Shown in pieces: positions 45,904-55,950 of a stretch of 64,000 bases of DNA. Position numbers and translations under genes: made by a program. The notes below the pieces were generated by a model. It saw only the letters and a list, made by a program, of their open reading frames with translations, was not told the origin of the DNA and ran no database searches. This DNA comes from Amniculibacterium aquaticum (GTDB lineage Bacteria; Bacteroidota; Bacteroidia; Flavobacteriales; Weeksellaceae). Position 1 is the stretch's first letter. The number at the start of each line of letters is the position of its first letter. The DNA is taken from positions 62,001 to 126,000 of the forward strand of contig NZ_REFA01000002.1 in assembly GCF_003852705.1 (NCBI RefSeq), in the 5' to 3' direction.

Positions 45904-47175
45904 TTAAAGAAAATCTATGATTTTCTCCAATGCGATGCCTCTAGATCCTTTTAGTAAGATATTATCTGAAGTGATGGTGTTGCATTTTAAATGTTCAATC
46001 AATTCCGAAGAATCGCTAAATGCAGTTGAATTTTTATTGCATTCTTTGAATCGAGGTCCAACGGTGTAGATTTCATTAAATTCCAAAGCTTGTGCAAGTT
46101 CTAAAATGAGACGATGTTCCTGATGGCTTTCTTCCCCTAATTCCAGCATATCGCCCATAATTACAGTTTTACTGCCCTCAAAAGTGCTGAAGTTTTTCAA
46201 CGATTCCGACATGGAACTTGGATTGGCATTGTAGGTATCCAAAACCAAAGTTTGATCGCCTTTTTTAACAATCTGAGATCGCATGTTGGTGGGTGCATAC
46301 TCTTCGATTGCCGTTTTTATTTTTTCGATTTCTATTCTTAAATAAAGTCCCAAACTTACGGCTGCACAAATGTTCGTGAAGTTATAATTTCCAGTAAGTT
46401 GAGAAATGATTTTGGTGTTTTTATAATTCAAACCAACGAAATGTTCATGGGTGCAGAGTTCAAATTGATAGTTTGAATTTTCTTTGCCAAACGAAATGGT
46501 GTTGAAGTAATTTTTTACTTTTTCCACTTGAATTTCATCGTTGGCGTTGACCAATATTTTTTGTTGATGGTTTTTTAGATAATCAAACAATTCGGATTTC
46601 CCTTTTATAACTCCTTCATATCCACCAAAGCCTTCTAAATGGGCTTTGCCAAAGTTGGTTATGTATCCTATGGTTGGCTGTGCTAGGGATGCTAACATTT
46701 CGATTTCTTTTTGATGATTGGCACCCATTTCTATCACGGCTATTTCGTGTTCGGGTTGTATAGAAAGAAGGGTAAGCGGAACACCAATATGGTTGTTGAG
46801 GTTCCCTTTGGTAAATTGCGTGTTGAATTTTTTGGAAAGTACTGCATGGATCAATTCCTTGGTGGTCGTTTTTCCGTTACTTCCTGTTAATCCGATAATC
46901 GGAATGTTGAGCTTGCTTCTGTGCAATTTAGCCAATTCTTGTAAAAAAAATAGAGTAGAGGGAACATAGAAAATATTTTTATCTACATTTTCATATTCCT
47001 TTTGTTCGACAATAACAGCAAGAGCACCTTGGTCTATTGTTTTTTCTGCGAGGCTGGCTGCATTAAAATTTTCACCGGAAAATGCAAAAAAAACATCTCC
47101 GGGTACTACTTTTCTATTGTCGATTTCTACTTTATTTGATTTTAAAAATAGAGGATAAAATTGTTCTGCATTCAT
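45904..47175 (-). CDS. murF: UDP-MurNAc-tripeptide--D-Ala-D-Ala ligase
   Basis: The last cytoplasmic amino-acid ligase of peptidoglycan precursor synthesis, adding D-Ala-D-Ala. 423 aa with an N-terminal UDP-binding domain (NRKVVPGDVFFAFSGENF), the ATP-binding loop GLTGSNGKTTTKELI (~94-108), the central NNHIGVPLTLL and VIEMGANHQKEI motifs, and a C-terminal domain beginning with LVLDTYNANPSSM. It lies away from other mur genes, next to gldJ, and appears to be transcribed alone. Confidence 0.96.
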   Translation of the reverse strand: MNAEQFYPLFLKSNKVEIDNRKVVPGDVFFAFSGENFNAASLAEKTIDQGALAVIVEQKEYENVDKNIFYVPSTLFFLQELAKLHRSKLNIPIIGLTGSNGKTTTKELIHAVLSKKFNTQFTKGNLNNHIGVPLTLLSIQPEHEIAVIEMGANHQKEIEMLASLAQPTIGYITNFGKAHLEGFGGYEGVIKGKSELFDYLKNHQQKILVNANDEIQVEKVKNYFNTISFGKENSNYQFELCTHEHFVGLNYKNTKIISQLTGNYNFTNICAAVSLGLYLRIEIEKIKTAIEEYAPTNMRSQIVKKGDQTLVLDTYNANPSSMSESLKNFSTFEGSKTVIMGDMLELGEESHQEHRLILELAQALEFNEIYTVGPRFKECNKNSTAFSDSSELIEHLKCNTITSDNILLKGSRGIALEKIIDFL

Positions 47176-47190
47176 GATTCAAAAATAAAA

Positions 47191-47220
47191 AAAAAACCTT
47201 CCAAAAGAGGAAGGTTTTTT
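47191..47220 (-). terminator. terminator of gldJ
   Basis: Perfect 12-bp stem AAAAAACCTTCC/GGAAGGTTTTTT, loop AAAAGA, T-run on the minus strand. Confidence 0.9.
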
Positions 47221-47236
47221 GAAAATATAATAAGAA

Positions 47237-48826
47237 TTATCTTCTTGTTCTACCTTTGCTAATTTCTTTAGCATCTTGAGCTACACGGAATCCGATCCAT
47301 CCATAAGCTGAGTTTTGGTTTTTGTATCTTCTTTGTCCCGGATCCAACCAATAGGCTGTATCTTGCCAAGAACCACCTTTTACCACTCTAATGTTGTTAG
47401 AGATTGCAGATGTTCTTTCTTTGGAATCTTTTTGAAGGATCACCTTACCTTTACCATCTACGATAAATCTTTGAACAGGTCCGTTGTACATGTTATACGC
47501 ATCTGTGCTATCGGTGTTTCCTCTGTCATAATCCAGAGAAGATTGTTTGTCACCGTCTCTGAAGTTAGAGTAATCGGCAATTGTTTTTCTTTCGAATTTT
47601 CCAGGAAGTGCTGTGTAAAGTTTTCTTCCATCGGCTAAAGTGTCGTATTTGATGCTTCCATCGTCCACTTTTTTATTTGTACCGTCTCCGTTTTTAACAA
47701 TTGTTTTTACTTTGCTACCTCTAAAGTAGTTATAGTCACTGTATTCGGCATCAACAACCGGTCTGTAAACATCGGCAGTCCATTCAGAAACATTTCCAAA
47801 CATACCGAATAAACCTAGGTCGTTAGCTGGATATTTTTTAACATCCGCAGTTTGAGCAGAACCGTCGTCTTTCCATCCTGGGATACCGGAATAGTCACCT
47901 TTTCCATTTTTGAAGTTAGCCAACAATTGTCCGTGCTTACCTCTGATTTTATCCAATTCAGGTTTTTTGTTATCGTAGTTGTTGTACTGTCTGTTTTTTT
48001 CCATACCCAAAGCAGCATATTCCCATTCAACTTCTGTTGGTAATCTGAATTCGGTTACCATGTTGGCGTTAGGTGCTCTGTTTACAGCAAGAACTCTTTG
48101 GCTTCTTGTTCTGATGCCATTTTTGTTTTGCATTCTTTGAGTGTTGATGTATGCTTGCATATCCGGATCGTTCGATTTGAATTTGTCCATGTTGAAAGCA
48201 GTACCACCTTGGTTGTTAGAATCGTTGATGTACAAGTCTTTAGAAATGATACCTGCATCCATCAATGCTTTTTCATTTGCTCTATCGGTCAACCAATCGC
48301 AATATTTATTTGCTTGGCTCCAAGTCACACCTACTACCGGGTAATAGTCGTATTCTGGAGATCTAAAATACATTTCAGCATTGTCATTTCTAGACAATTT
48401 ATTATCCCACATCAAAGTGTCCGGCAATGCACCGCTATAGATTTCTTTGAAGGTAGGGTCGTTTGGTGGAAATACATATTTCAACCAAGTTGTATATTCA
48501 CGGTATTCGTAGTTGGTGATTTCTGATTCGCCAAGGAAGAAAGAGCTTACCTGCATTCTATGAGGAGAGTTGTTCCAGTCTTTCAAGACATCGTCTTTTA
48601 CAGCACCCATAGTAAAGGTACCTCCTTCTACATAGACCATTCCTGGCCATCCTTTTTGTTTTTGAGTTTTTCCTGTAAAGAACCAACCTTTTTGGTCGTT
48701 TGGTTTCCATCCAGTTTTGCTGACAAATCCTTTGGTGCCACCTCCACTTTTACCACCACCTCCACAGCTGGTGAGTGCAAGGGTGGAGCTTAGGGCTATT
48801 AAAGAAAATAACTTTAGTTTTTTCAT
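47237..48826 (-). CDS. gldJ: gliding motility lipoprotein GldJ
   Basis: An essential lipoprotein of Bacteroidota gliding and type IX secretion, stabilising GldK and the motor track. 529 aa from the ATG at 48824-48826; upstream codons would put a second hydrophobic stretch before the true signal. The lipobox is LTSC (Cys ~21). The FGE/SUMF1-like domain starts at GMVYVEGGTFTMG (~63) and ends with VVKGGSWQDTAYWLDPGQR and GWIGFRVA. It is divergent from porU, the usual arrangement in this class. Confidence 0.95.
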   Translation of the reverse strand: MKKLKLFSLIALSSTLALTSCGGGGKSGGGTKGFVSKTGWKPNDQKGWFFTGKTQKQKGWPGMVYVEGGTFTMGAVKDDVLKDWNNSPHRMQVSSFFLGESEITNYEYREYTTWLKYVFPPNDPTFKEIYSGALPDTLMWDNKLSRNDNAEMYFRSPEYDYYPVVGVTWSQANKYCDWLTDRANEKALMDAGIISKDLYINDSNNQGGTAFNMDKFKSNDPDMQAYINTQRMQNKNGIRTRSQRVLAVNRAPNANMVTEFRLPTEVEWEYAALGMEKNRQYNNYDNKKPELDKIRGKHGQLLANFKNGKGDYSGIPGWKDDGSAQTADVKKYPANDLGLFGMFGNVSEWTADVYRPVVDAEYSDYNYFRGSKVKTIVKNGDGTNKKVDDGSIKYDTLADGRKLYTALPGKFERKTIADYSNFRDGDKQSSLDYDRGNTDSTDAYNMYNGPVQRFIVDGKGKVILQKDSKERTSAISNNIRVVKGGSWQDTAYWLDPGQRRYKNQNSAYGWIGFRVAQDAKEISKGRTRR

Positions 48827-48991
48827 AGTCGTTATTAATATTTTCAAAGTACAAAGAAAAAATAAATAATTCAATTAATCAAGTAAAGAGTTGATTTTTT
48901 TGCAAAACGATTTCAAATTAATTTTATGGTATCGCATCATTATTATAAAATTTTCGTTTATTTTGTAACCGAAACAGTTGATGTCAATATT

Positions 48992-51900
48992 ATGAAACCT
49001 AAATATTTTGCTTTAGCTTCTTTGTTAATCTGTTCTTATGTGTCTTCTCAGAAAATTACAATGAACTGGGAAGGTGCCAAAGTACAGCAATACAATGAAA
49101 CCAAACTCAATCTTCCTTTTGTAAAGAATTATGATTTTTCATTTGACCAAAATAATATAATTATTCATACCAAACAAAAAATTGGTGAAAAACAATTGAA
49201 AATTTCTAATTATGTGTGGGAAAATGTTAATCAAAAGGAAGTGTACGACCTTAATCCTTTTGCTTTTCCAGAAGATGCAGTAGGCGATATTAATTATATA
49301 TATAATAAGGATGAGAGAAGCAACCTTGCGCTAATCCATGTTAATGCATTTCGTTGGTACAAAGGAAGCATACAAAGATTGAAGTCTTTTGATCTTAGCA
49401 CTTCCGATCAACCAATTGGTTCTCATTCAGTGGATAGAATAGGGACATCCAATAATCCTTTGGCTTCTGGAAATTTTTTTAAAATTAAAGTAGATCGCTC
49501 TGGAGTTTTTAAAATTACCAAACAGTTTTTACAAAGCAACGGACTGAATCCGGCAAACATCAATCCTAAAAATTTTAGAATTTATGGAAATGGTGGTGTC
49601 ATGTTGCCGGAATTCAACCAAGATGCTCGATACGATGCGCTGCAAGAAGACGCCATACAAGTTGTAGGCGAAGAGGATGGCGTGTGGAACGATGGAGATT
49701 ATGCCTTATTTTACGCTCAAGGTCCGCAAGGATACAATTTGTACGACCAAACCAACGGTGCAGGAATAAAAAGAGTTGAAACCAGAACCGATAAAGCGCA
49801 ACACCTGAAAAACATTTATGAAGACCATGCGTATTATTTTATAAATTTTGATATCGGGCCTGGGAAAAGAATTCAAACGGTGGACGAAACTTTGCCTGCC
49901 AATTTAATTTCTCGTTATGATGAATATCAATATGTGGATAATGATGAGAAAAATTTATTGAAAGTAGGACGAATTTGGGTGGAAAATACACCGTTTACTT
50001 CTGCAAAAAGTATCGTGTTCAATACCAATTCGCCCATACAGAGTGCTGATAATATAAAGTATAGAGCCAATGTAGTGTCTTATCTTTCACAAGGGAACTC
50101 TGTGGTTTTTAATATCAACGGACAAAATTCCAGTAACCAACCAACTGCAATTACCGGACAAGACTTCGAGGTGAAACGATATTCAGGAAGCATCAGCAAC
50201 CTTTCAGGAAACTCGGTAACCGTTAATATAACACCCAATATTTCTACCAATCCCAACGGATTGTACTATTTTGATTATGCCGAAATTCAGTATAAAGAAA
50301 ATTTGAATTTCAACGGCAGTCAGATGAATTTTAGAGACTTTTCTGTGGTTACAGGCGGGCAGCAGAAATACGGATTTTCCATTTCCAATTCCTCTGCCAT
50401 CGAACAAGTTTGGGATGTTTCGGATGTGACCAACCCGACAAAAAGGGTCAACAAAAGTACCGGTGGTAACTTTAATTTCGCTTTTGTAGCCAATAATCCT
50501 GATTTCAATAACGAATTTGTCGCATTCAAAGCCGATGCTGCATACCAACCCGGTTTTGTAGGCAAGGTGGAAAATCAAGATTTGTCCGGACTTCAAAATA
50601 TCGATTATTTGATCATCACGGCTCCTGAAATGTTTTCCCAAGCTCAACGATTGGCGCAGTATCATCAGACCAAGAGTAATTTTACCACGAAAATTGTAGA
50701 TGTCAATGCCATTTATAATGAATTTAGCAGCGGTGGTAAAGATTTGACGGGCATTCGTGATTTTATTACCAAATTGAATACTCCGGCAGGAAGTCTAAAA
50801 TATGTCTTACTTTTAGGCGATGCTACCTACGATTACAAAGATCGAATCTCCAACAACTACAACAAAGCCATAGGTTACATCAGTGAGGAGAGTAGCAATT
50901 TGGTGAGTTCTTTTATTACCGATGATTATATCGTGATGACAGAACCTCAAAATGCAACCTATTTGGGGAATATTTTGCCGGATATCCCTGTGGGGCGTAT
51001 TCCTGCGGCGACAGTAGCTGAAGCGACCACGATGGTGGATAAAACTTTGGCTTATTACAATGCCAAATCGGGACAGTCCAGTCCTTTTGGTGAATGGCGC
51101 ATGAAAATGGATTATGTTGTAGATAATGACGCCGATGGAGGCGAACCTTTCCACAACATCATGAACCAAGCTTTGGTTGATGTGTTTGAAGGTGCCACCG
51201 ACAAACCGGAATACAACATCAGAAAACTGTATTTGGATTCCTTTCCTGCTGTCAGTACTTCTGGTGGTATCCGATTTCCACAGGTAAACCAAGCCATCTC
51301 CAACGATATTGGTAACAGTTTGTATCTGTTTTATTTTGGCCACGGTGGTATCAACGGTTGGGCACAAGAAAGGGTGCTGACCTCGCAAGAAGTTCAGGCG
51401 GCCAATAACTATTCGCCGGTGTACTCTCGTTTCCCATTGGTTTCTACCATTACTTGTGAATTTACACTTTGGGACGAACCCGGAACTTTTTCCGTGGGCG
51501 AACAATTTATCAAACACAAACAAGGTGGTGCTGCAACCATGATTACCTCCAGCAGAGCCATCGCTGTGGATTACGGTATAAAATTCACAGATTTCCTGAC
51601 CAAATCCATGTTTAAGCTTACCAACGATCGTTTCGATACTTTAGGAAATGCCTATTTGGATGCTAAAAAGGAATTCAATCTGATGTACTCTCCGGGAAGC
51701 AATCACATGAAAGTGAATTATTTGGGAGATCCCGCCATGATACTTAGTCGCCCCAAAAGATTGTTGGTGGTCGATCAAATAGAATCTCCAGTACCTGGAC
51801 TTATCAGAGCTTTGGATTTTGTTAAAATAAAAGGACATATCAATAAGGACAACGGTACTTTGGATACTTCCTTCAACGGAAGAGTGGTCATCAACATCTT

Positions 51901-52873
51901 CGATAAAAGATTAAACAAACACAACCTGACCATGCAACCCATCTTGAATTACACCGAAGAGGGTAGTGCCATTGTAAAAGCTTCCGGAACGGCTGTTAAT
52001 GGCGTATTTACGGTTGAATTTTATGTCCCTAATGATATTAATTATACCGTAGGAACGGGAAGAATGCTGGGCTATGCCGATAATAAAATTTTTGATGTGT
52101 TTAATAACCAAGCGGTACAAGTTGGGGACATCAACCCAAATGGAGTGAACGACAACCAACCGCCAAAAGTAAAGTTGTACATGAACAATACCAACTTTGC
52201 TAACGGTGGAATTACCAACCAAAATCCCATGCTTTTGGCTTGTATAACAGATGATACAGGAATTAATTCGACTGGTGCTGGTATCGGTCACGATATTACC
52301 ACTTATTTGGATGGCGAAATTGTAAACACCGTTGTTCTCAACGATTATTATTCGCCGGGCGAGGGTAACGGTTGCTTGGCACCGGGTTTGGCCGATTATC
52401 AAAAAGGAAATGTAACCTATCCGTTCAGGAATTTGGCACCTGGAGAACACACTTTAACATTTAAAGTTTGGGACATCAACAATAATTCGACAACAGAATC
52501 GTTAAAGTTTGTGGTGAAGGATGAAACCAACCAACATTTGGTCATCAACAGACCTCTGAATTGGCCCAATCCATTTACCGACAAAACCTATATTCAGTTC
52601 GAGCACAATTGCGATGATATCTTGGATGTGAATGTACAAATCTATACCATCACCGGAAAATTGGTGAAAACCATCAGTCAAACCGTAATGGCAGAACCTT
52701 TTTTACAAGGATTCAGAACACCAAAACAAGCGATTGAGTGGGACGGTAGGGACGATTTTGGTGATGTTGTAGCAAAAGGAACTTATATCTTTAAGATTTT
52801 TGCCAGAAGTCAAAATCAAGAAAAATGCAAAGGTTCGGCTACAGCAGTAGAAAAAATGGTTTTGTTAAAATAA
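48992..52873 (+). CDS. porU: type IX secretion system sortase PorU
   Basis: A surface C25-family cysteine peptidase that removes T9SS C-terminal signals and attaches cargo to A-LPS. 1,293 aa from the ATG at 48992 (signal peptide ending YVSSQ). The gingipain-like domain has the catalytic pair His784 in YFGHGGINGW and Cys822 in VSTITCEFTLWD. Late beta-sandwich domains end in a FlgD-like region (QIYTITGKLVKTI, WDGRDDFGDVVAKGTYIFKI). porV follows 43 bp downstream with its own -7 box. Confidence 0.96.
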   Translation: MKPKYFALASLLICSYVSSQKITMNWEGAKVQQYNETKLNLPFVKNYDFSFDQNNIIIHTKQKIGEKQLKISNYVWENVNQKEVYDLNPFAFPEDAVGDINYIYNKDERSNLALIHVNAFRWYKGSIQRLKSFDLSTSDQPIGSHSVDRIGTSNNPLASGNFFKIKVDRSGVFKITKQFLQSNGLNPANINPKNFRIYGNGGVMLPEFNQDARYDALQEDAIQVVGEEDGVWNDGDYALFYAQGPQGYNLYDQTNGAGIKRVETRTDKAQHLKNIYEDHAYYFINFDIGPGKRIQTVDETLPANLISRYDEYQYVDNDEKNLLKVGRIWVENTPFTSAKSIVFNTNSPIQSADNIKYRANVVSYLSQGNSVVFNINGQNSSNQPTAITGQDFEVKRYSGSISNLSGNSVTVNITPNISTNPNGLYYFDYAEIQYKENLNFNGSQMNFRDFSVVTGGQQKYGFSISNSSAIEQVWDVSDVTNPTKRVNKSTGGNFNFAFVANNPDFNNEFVAFKADAAYQPGFVGKVENQDLSGLQNIDYLIITAPEMFSQAQRLAQYHQTKSNFTTKIVDVNAIYNEFSSGGKDLTGIRDFITKLNTPAGSLKYVLLLGDATYDYKDRISNNYNKAIGYISEESSNLVSSFITDDYIVMTEPQNATYLGNILPDIPVGRIPAATVAEATTMVDKTLAYYNAKSGQSSPFGEWRMKMDYVVDNDADGGEPFHNIMNQALVDVFEGATDKPEYNIRKLYLDSFPAVSTSGGIRFPQVNQAISNDIGNSLYLFYFGHGGINGWAQERVLTSQEVQAANNYSPVYSRFPLVSTITCEFTLWDEPGTFSVGEQFIKHKQGGAATMITSSRAIAVDYGIKFTDFLTKSMFKLTNDRFDTLGNAYLDAKKEFNLMYSPGSNHMKVNYLGDPAMILSRPKRLLVVDQIESPVPGLIRALDFVKIKGHINKDNGTLDTSFNGRVVINIFDKRLNKHNLTMQPILNYTEEGSAIVKASGTAVNGVFTVEFYVPNDINYTVGTGRMLGYADNKIFDVFNNQAVQVGDINPNGVNDNQPPKVKLYMNNTNFANGGITNQNPMLLACITDDTGINSTGAGIGHDITTYLDGEIVNTVVLNDYYSPGEGNGCLAPGLADYQKGNVTYPFRNLAPGEHTLTFKVWDINNNSTTESLKFVVKDETNQHLVINRPLNWPNPFTDKTYIQFEHNCDDILDVNVQIYTITGKLVKTISQTVMAEPFLQGFRTPKQAIEWDGRDDFGDVVAKGTYIFKIFARSQNQEKCKGSATAVEKMVLLK

Positions 52874-52890
52874 AATTAAAATAATTATCA

Positions 52891-52898
52891 TATATTTG
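52891..52898 (+). promoter_or_regulatory. -7 box for porV
   Basis: TATATTTG, 18 nt before the ATG at 52917. It suggests transcription of porV in excess of porU, in addition to any read-through. Confidence 0.6.
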
Positions 52899-52916
52899 GA
52901 AATTAAAAATAACTGT

Positions 52917-54065
52917 ATGAATTTTACTAATAAATTATTGATAGGCTTAGGGATTAGTTTAGGGACTATGGCGTTTGCACAAGGTCCAGTTCTCACCGGT
53001 GCTCCGTTTCTTAGAATTGCTCCCGATGCACGATCAGGAGGTATGGGAGATCAAGGGGTAGTAACTTCTCCAGATGCTTTCTCACAATTTTGGAATGCAG
53101 CAAAATATCCGTTCAGCAGAACCAACTCTGCAGTCGGTTTCACTTATACTCCATACATGAGTAAATTGACCAACGATACTTTTTTGGTGTACGGTGCTTA
53201 TCATAAATTTTTAGGTGAAGAAGAAAGATCAACCATTTCTGCCAGTGTATATTATTTCAATATGGGACAGGTAGATCTTACAAGAATTGTAGGAACTGAA
53301 GTGGTACAAGAAGGTATAGCAAAACCTAACGAATTTGCAATTGATGTAGCATACGGACTGAAATTATCGGATACTTATTCCATGGCCGTTACAGGTAGAT
53401 TTGTTCGTTCCGATTTAGCAGGAGGTTTCAATACCGATACAACTCTAAAACCGGCCAACTCTTTTGCAGTGGATATTTCAGGTTACTATACTTCACCTCG
53501 ATTTAACGGATTTGGGAATATGGAAAACCGTATCAATGCAGGTTATGTAGTTTCTAACTTAGGACCAAGATTGGATTATACGGGAGACGAAAACTCGAGA
53601 TCTTATTTGCCAACAATGGCCAGATTGGGTCTTGGATATGAAGTCTTTATCGATGATCTGAACAAAGTAACCGTTTCAGCAGAAGCTTCAAAGCTTTTGG
53701 TTCCTGGTCCTGAAGTGGTGGGTCTAAATCCTGTTAACAATCAGCCAATTTATGATGTGCCTAATGTTGGGGTAATGCAAGGAATTGGAAAATCATTCAA
53801 CAATAAAAAAAGCATGATGTACAGCGGTGCTATGGAATATTCTTACGACAATATGTTTGCTGTGAGAACCGGTTATTTCCACGAATCCGAAGAGCAAGGT
53901 GCAAGACAATTTGCAACTGCAGGTATTGGGATCAAGTATCAATCTTTTGCTTTGGATGTGTCTTACCTAATCAATACTTCTAAAGTGAACTCTGCTTTGG
54001 ACAATACTTTGCGTTTCGGTCTTACTTGGAATATTGGTGACGAAACTTCAAATGCCGATTACTAA
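52917..54065 (+). CDS. porV: type IX secretion outer-membrane protein PorV
   Basis: A FadL-like 14-strand barrel that shuttles cargo from the SprA translocon to PorU. 382 aa from the ATG at 52917, with a signal peptide ending MAFAQ. The signature start of the mature protein, TGAPFLRIAPDARSGGMGDQ, is followed by TSPDAFSQFWNAAKYPF; the protein ends NTLRFGLTWNIGDE. It is paired with porU as in other Flavobacteriia. Confidence 0.96.
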   Translation: MNFTNKLLIGLGISLGTMAFAQGPVLTGAPFLRIAPDARSGGMGDQGVVTSPDAFSQFWNAAKYPFSRTNSAVGFTYTPYMSKLTNDTFLVYGAYHKFLGEEERSTISASVYYFNMGQVDLTRIVGTEVVQEGIAKPNEFAIDVAYGLKLSDTYSMAVTGRFVRSDLAGGFNTDTTLKPANSFAVDISGYYTSPRFNGFGNMENRINAGYVVSNLGPRLDYTGDENSRSYLPTMARLGLGYEVFIDDLNKVTVSAEASKLLVPGPEVVGLNPVNNQPIYDVPNVGVMQGIGKSFNNKKSMMYSGAMEYSYDNMFAVRTGYFHESEEQGARQFATAGIGIKYQSFALDVSYLINTSKVNSALDNTLRFGLTWNIGDETSNADY

Positions 54066-54087
54066 AATAGTTTAGATGATTATAATT

Positions 54088-54126
54088 AAACAAGGGTTTC
54101 ATTTTGGTGAAACCCTTGTTTTTTTA
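54088..54126. terminator. terminator after porV
   Basis: Perfect 14-bp stem (54088-54101 with 54108-54121) followed by T7 on the plus strand. Confidence 0.9.
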
Positions 54127-54141
54127 TAGTAATTGTTTGCT

Positions 54142-54909
54142 TTAGACCATTTGGAAAATTCTTAATGCATTTTCAGAAGTCATCTTTTCAATGGTTTTAA
54201 AATCCATTTGATAGAGATCTACCAATTTGCCTAAGACCAAATCCAAATAGGCAGACTCGTTTCTTTTACCTCTGAACGGGACTGGAGCCAGATAAGGGGA
54301 GTCGGTTTCTAAAACGATGTGCTCTAAAGAAATTTCTTTTAAAAATTGATCTATTTTTCCATTTTTAAAGGTGACAACTCCACCAATGCCTAAAGCAAAT
54401 CCTAATGCGATTGCTTGTTGCGCTTGTTGTAGATCGCCTGAAAAACAATGGAAAATGCCTCGAAGTTTAGGATGTTTTTTTCTTTCCAAAACTTCAAAAA
54501 TCTCATCAAAACTTTCACGACTGTGGATTACAATGGGCAGATCTCTTTCAATCGCTTGGTCTATTTGCCATTCAAAGGCTTTTATTTGGATGTCCAAGGT
54601 GCTTTTGTCCCAATACAAATCAATCCCAATTTCGCCAATTGCGCAAAATTTTCTTTTATTTAAAAAATTTTCAACAATGGAGAGTTCTTTTTCCCAAGAC
54701 TCGGGTTTTACATAACAAGGATGCAAGCCCATCATGGCATGGATTTGTTCAGGAAATTCGGTTTCCAGAGCCAACATTTTCTCATGAGATTCTGAGTCGA
54801 TGGCCGGGAGAAAAAATTTGTCAACTCCTTTGTCTATGGCTCTTTTGATGGCTTCGGCTCGGTCGTGGTCAAATTCCTCTGCATAGAGGTGGGTATGGGT
54901 ATCGATCAT
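54142..54909 (-). CDS. TatD family metal-dependent hydrolase
   Basis: A TIM-barrel metallohydrolase of 255 aa, probably a DNase or exonuclease. Metal ligands are visible at IDTHTHLY (residues ~2-9), the Glu of AIGEIGIDLYWD (~91-102), VIHSRESFD (~126-134), FHCFSG (~153-158) and ETDSPYLAPVPFRG (~201-214). GSCFA, polyprenyl synthase and this gene run in one direction with gaps of 7-15 bp and probably form an operon. Confidence 0.94.
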   Translation of the reverse strand: MIDTHTHLYAEEFDHDRAEAIKRAIDKGVDKFFLPAIDSESHEKMLALETEFPEQIHAMMGLHPCYVKPESWEKELSIVENFLNKRKFCAIGEIGIDLYWDKSTLDIQIKAFEWQIDQAIERDLPIVIHSRESFDEIFEVLERKKHPKLRGIFHCFSGDLQQAQQAIALGFALGIGGVVTFKNGKIDQFLKEISLEHIVLETDSPYLAPVPFRGKRNESAYLDLVLGKLVDLYQMDFKTIEKMTSENALRIFQMV

Positions 54910-54923
54910 GAAAAAAGGTTTTA

Positions 54924-55907
54924 TTAACGGTCAGAGTGATTCATCGTCAAGTGTTCAACAAAAATTTTATGACTTGCCTTGGTTTGTTGCTCTGAAATTT
55001 TTTGTTTTAAATTTCGTAAAAACTCTTGATATTTTGGATGATTATCGTCCGAAGGTCGGTGTTGCAAGGCTTGGGTTATTTTAAAATTTTCTGCCATAAA
55101 TTCTTGTGCACGATCCGAAAAATAGGCTTTTGAGAACTTCTCAAAAATATAATTCACGGCTTGTTTGCTGGGATGTAAAAGATCTTCTTTGTAGAAACGA
55201 TAGTCTCTAAGTTCGTCCATCATGATCTCGTAAATGGGTAAATAATGGCAGTTCTCATTTTTCTCAATGGCTTCGTGTATTGCCGAAATTAATAAAGATT
55301 TGCTGCGATTGTTCTCAACGAAACCGTCCTTTGAATGCCTCACAGGAGAGATGCTGAACAGGATTTGAACATCAAATTTGCAAATGCTTTTGATGCTCTT
55401 GATGGTTTCGGAAATGGATGTTTCAATTTCTTCAGGCGTAAGCAATCGCTTTTTGAAGAATTTACCCGGAATTTTATGGCAATTGGCAACCAACTTTTGT
55501 TTGGGCAAAAATTCATAGATGAACGAAGTTCCGTAGGTGATGATCACAAATCGACAATCTCGCAAAAATGCATTTCCCAACTCGATTTTATGGTTTATTT
55601 TGTCCAGCGTTAGGTCTATATTTCTACTGTTGAAAGAGGTGTGGTGGTCCAAAGAAATATACTCGTCCTGATAGGCGATAAGGTCTTCTTCTGTATATTT
55701 TTTATTTTTTTGTAAAATGGTCAATTCTTGGTTGATGGACCAAGGATTGAACAGTGTCCCGAAAGGATTGTTCAGGGTTTGCCATTGTGCATTGGAAAGT
55801 AAGTCGTGCATTTCTGTGGCAAAACAAGATCCGATACTGAATATTTTATCGTGAATTTCTATTCGTTTTGTATTGGATTTTATTTCGACTTCTGTAGAAA
55901 ATTTCAT
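54924..55907 (-). CDS. GSCFA domain protein
   Basis: 327 aa from the ATG at 55905-55907. The GSCFA signature is SIGSCFATEMHDLLS (~23-37), followed by NPFGTLFNPWSI (~45-56). Later motifs are SLDHHTSFN and LFSISPVRHSKDGFVENNRS, and a His-containing C-terminal block (LLHPSKQAVNYI). The family is SGNH-hydrolase-like (GSC nucleophile region, DxxHPS end), so an esterase-type activity is possible; the substrate is unknown. It lies between the polyprenyl synthase and TatD genes. Confidence 0.9.
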   Translation of the reverse strand: MKFSTEVEIKSNTKRIEIHDKIFSIGSCFATEMHDLLSNAQWQTLNNPFGTLFNPWSINQELTILQKNKKYTEEDLIAYQDEYISLDHHTSFNSRNIDLTLDKINHKIELGNAFLRDCRFVIITYGTSFIYEFLPKQKLVANCHKIPGKFFKKRLLTPEEIETSISETIKSIKSICKFDVQILFSISPVRHSKDGFVENNRSKSLLISAIHEAIEKNENCHYLPIYEIMMDELRDYRFYKEDLLHPSKQAVNYIFEKFSKAYFSDRAQEFMAENFKITQALQHRPSDDNHPKYQEFLRNLKQKISEQQTKASHKIFVEHLTMNHSDR

Positions 55908-55950
55908 GAAGATGTATAAAGTTGATGATAGGTTATTTTGCAATTAATTT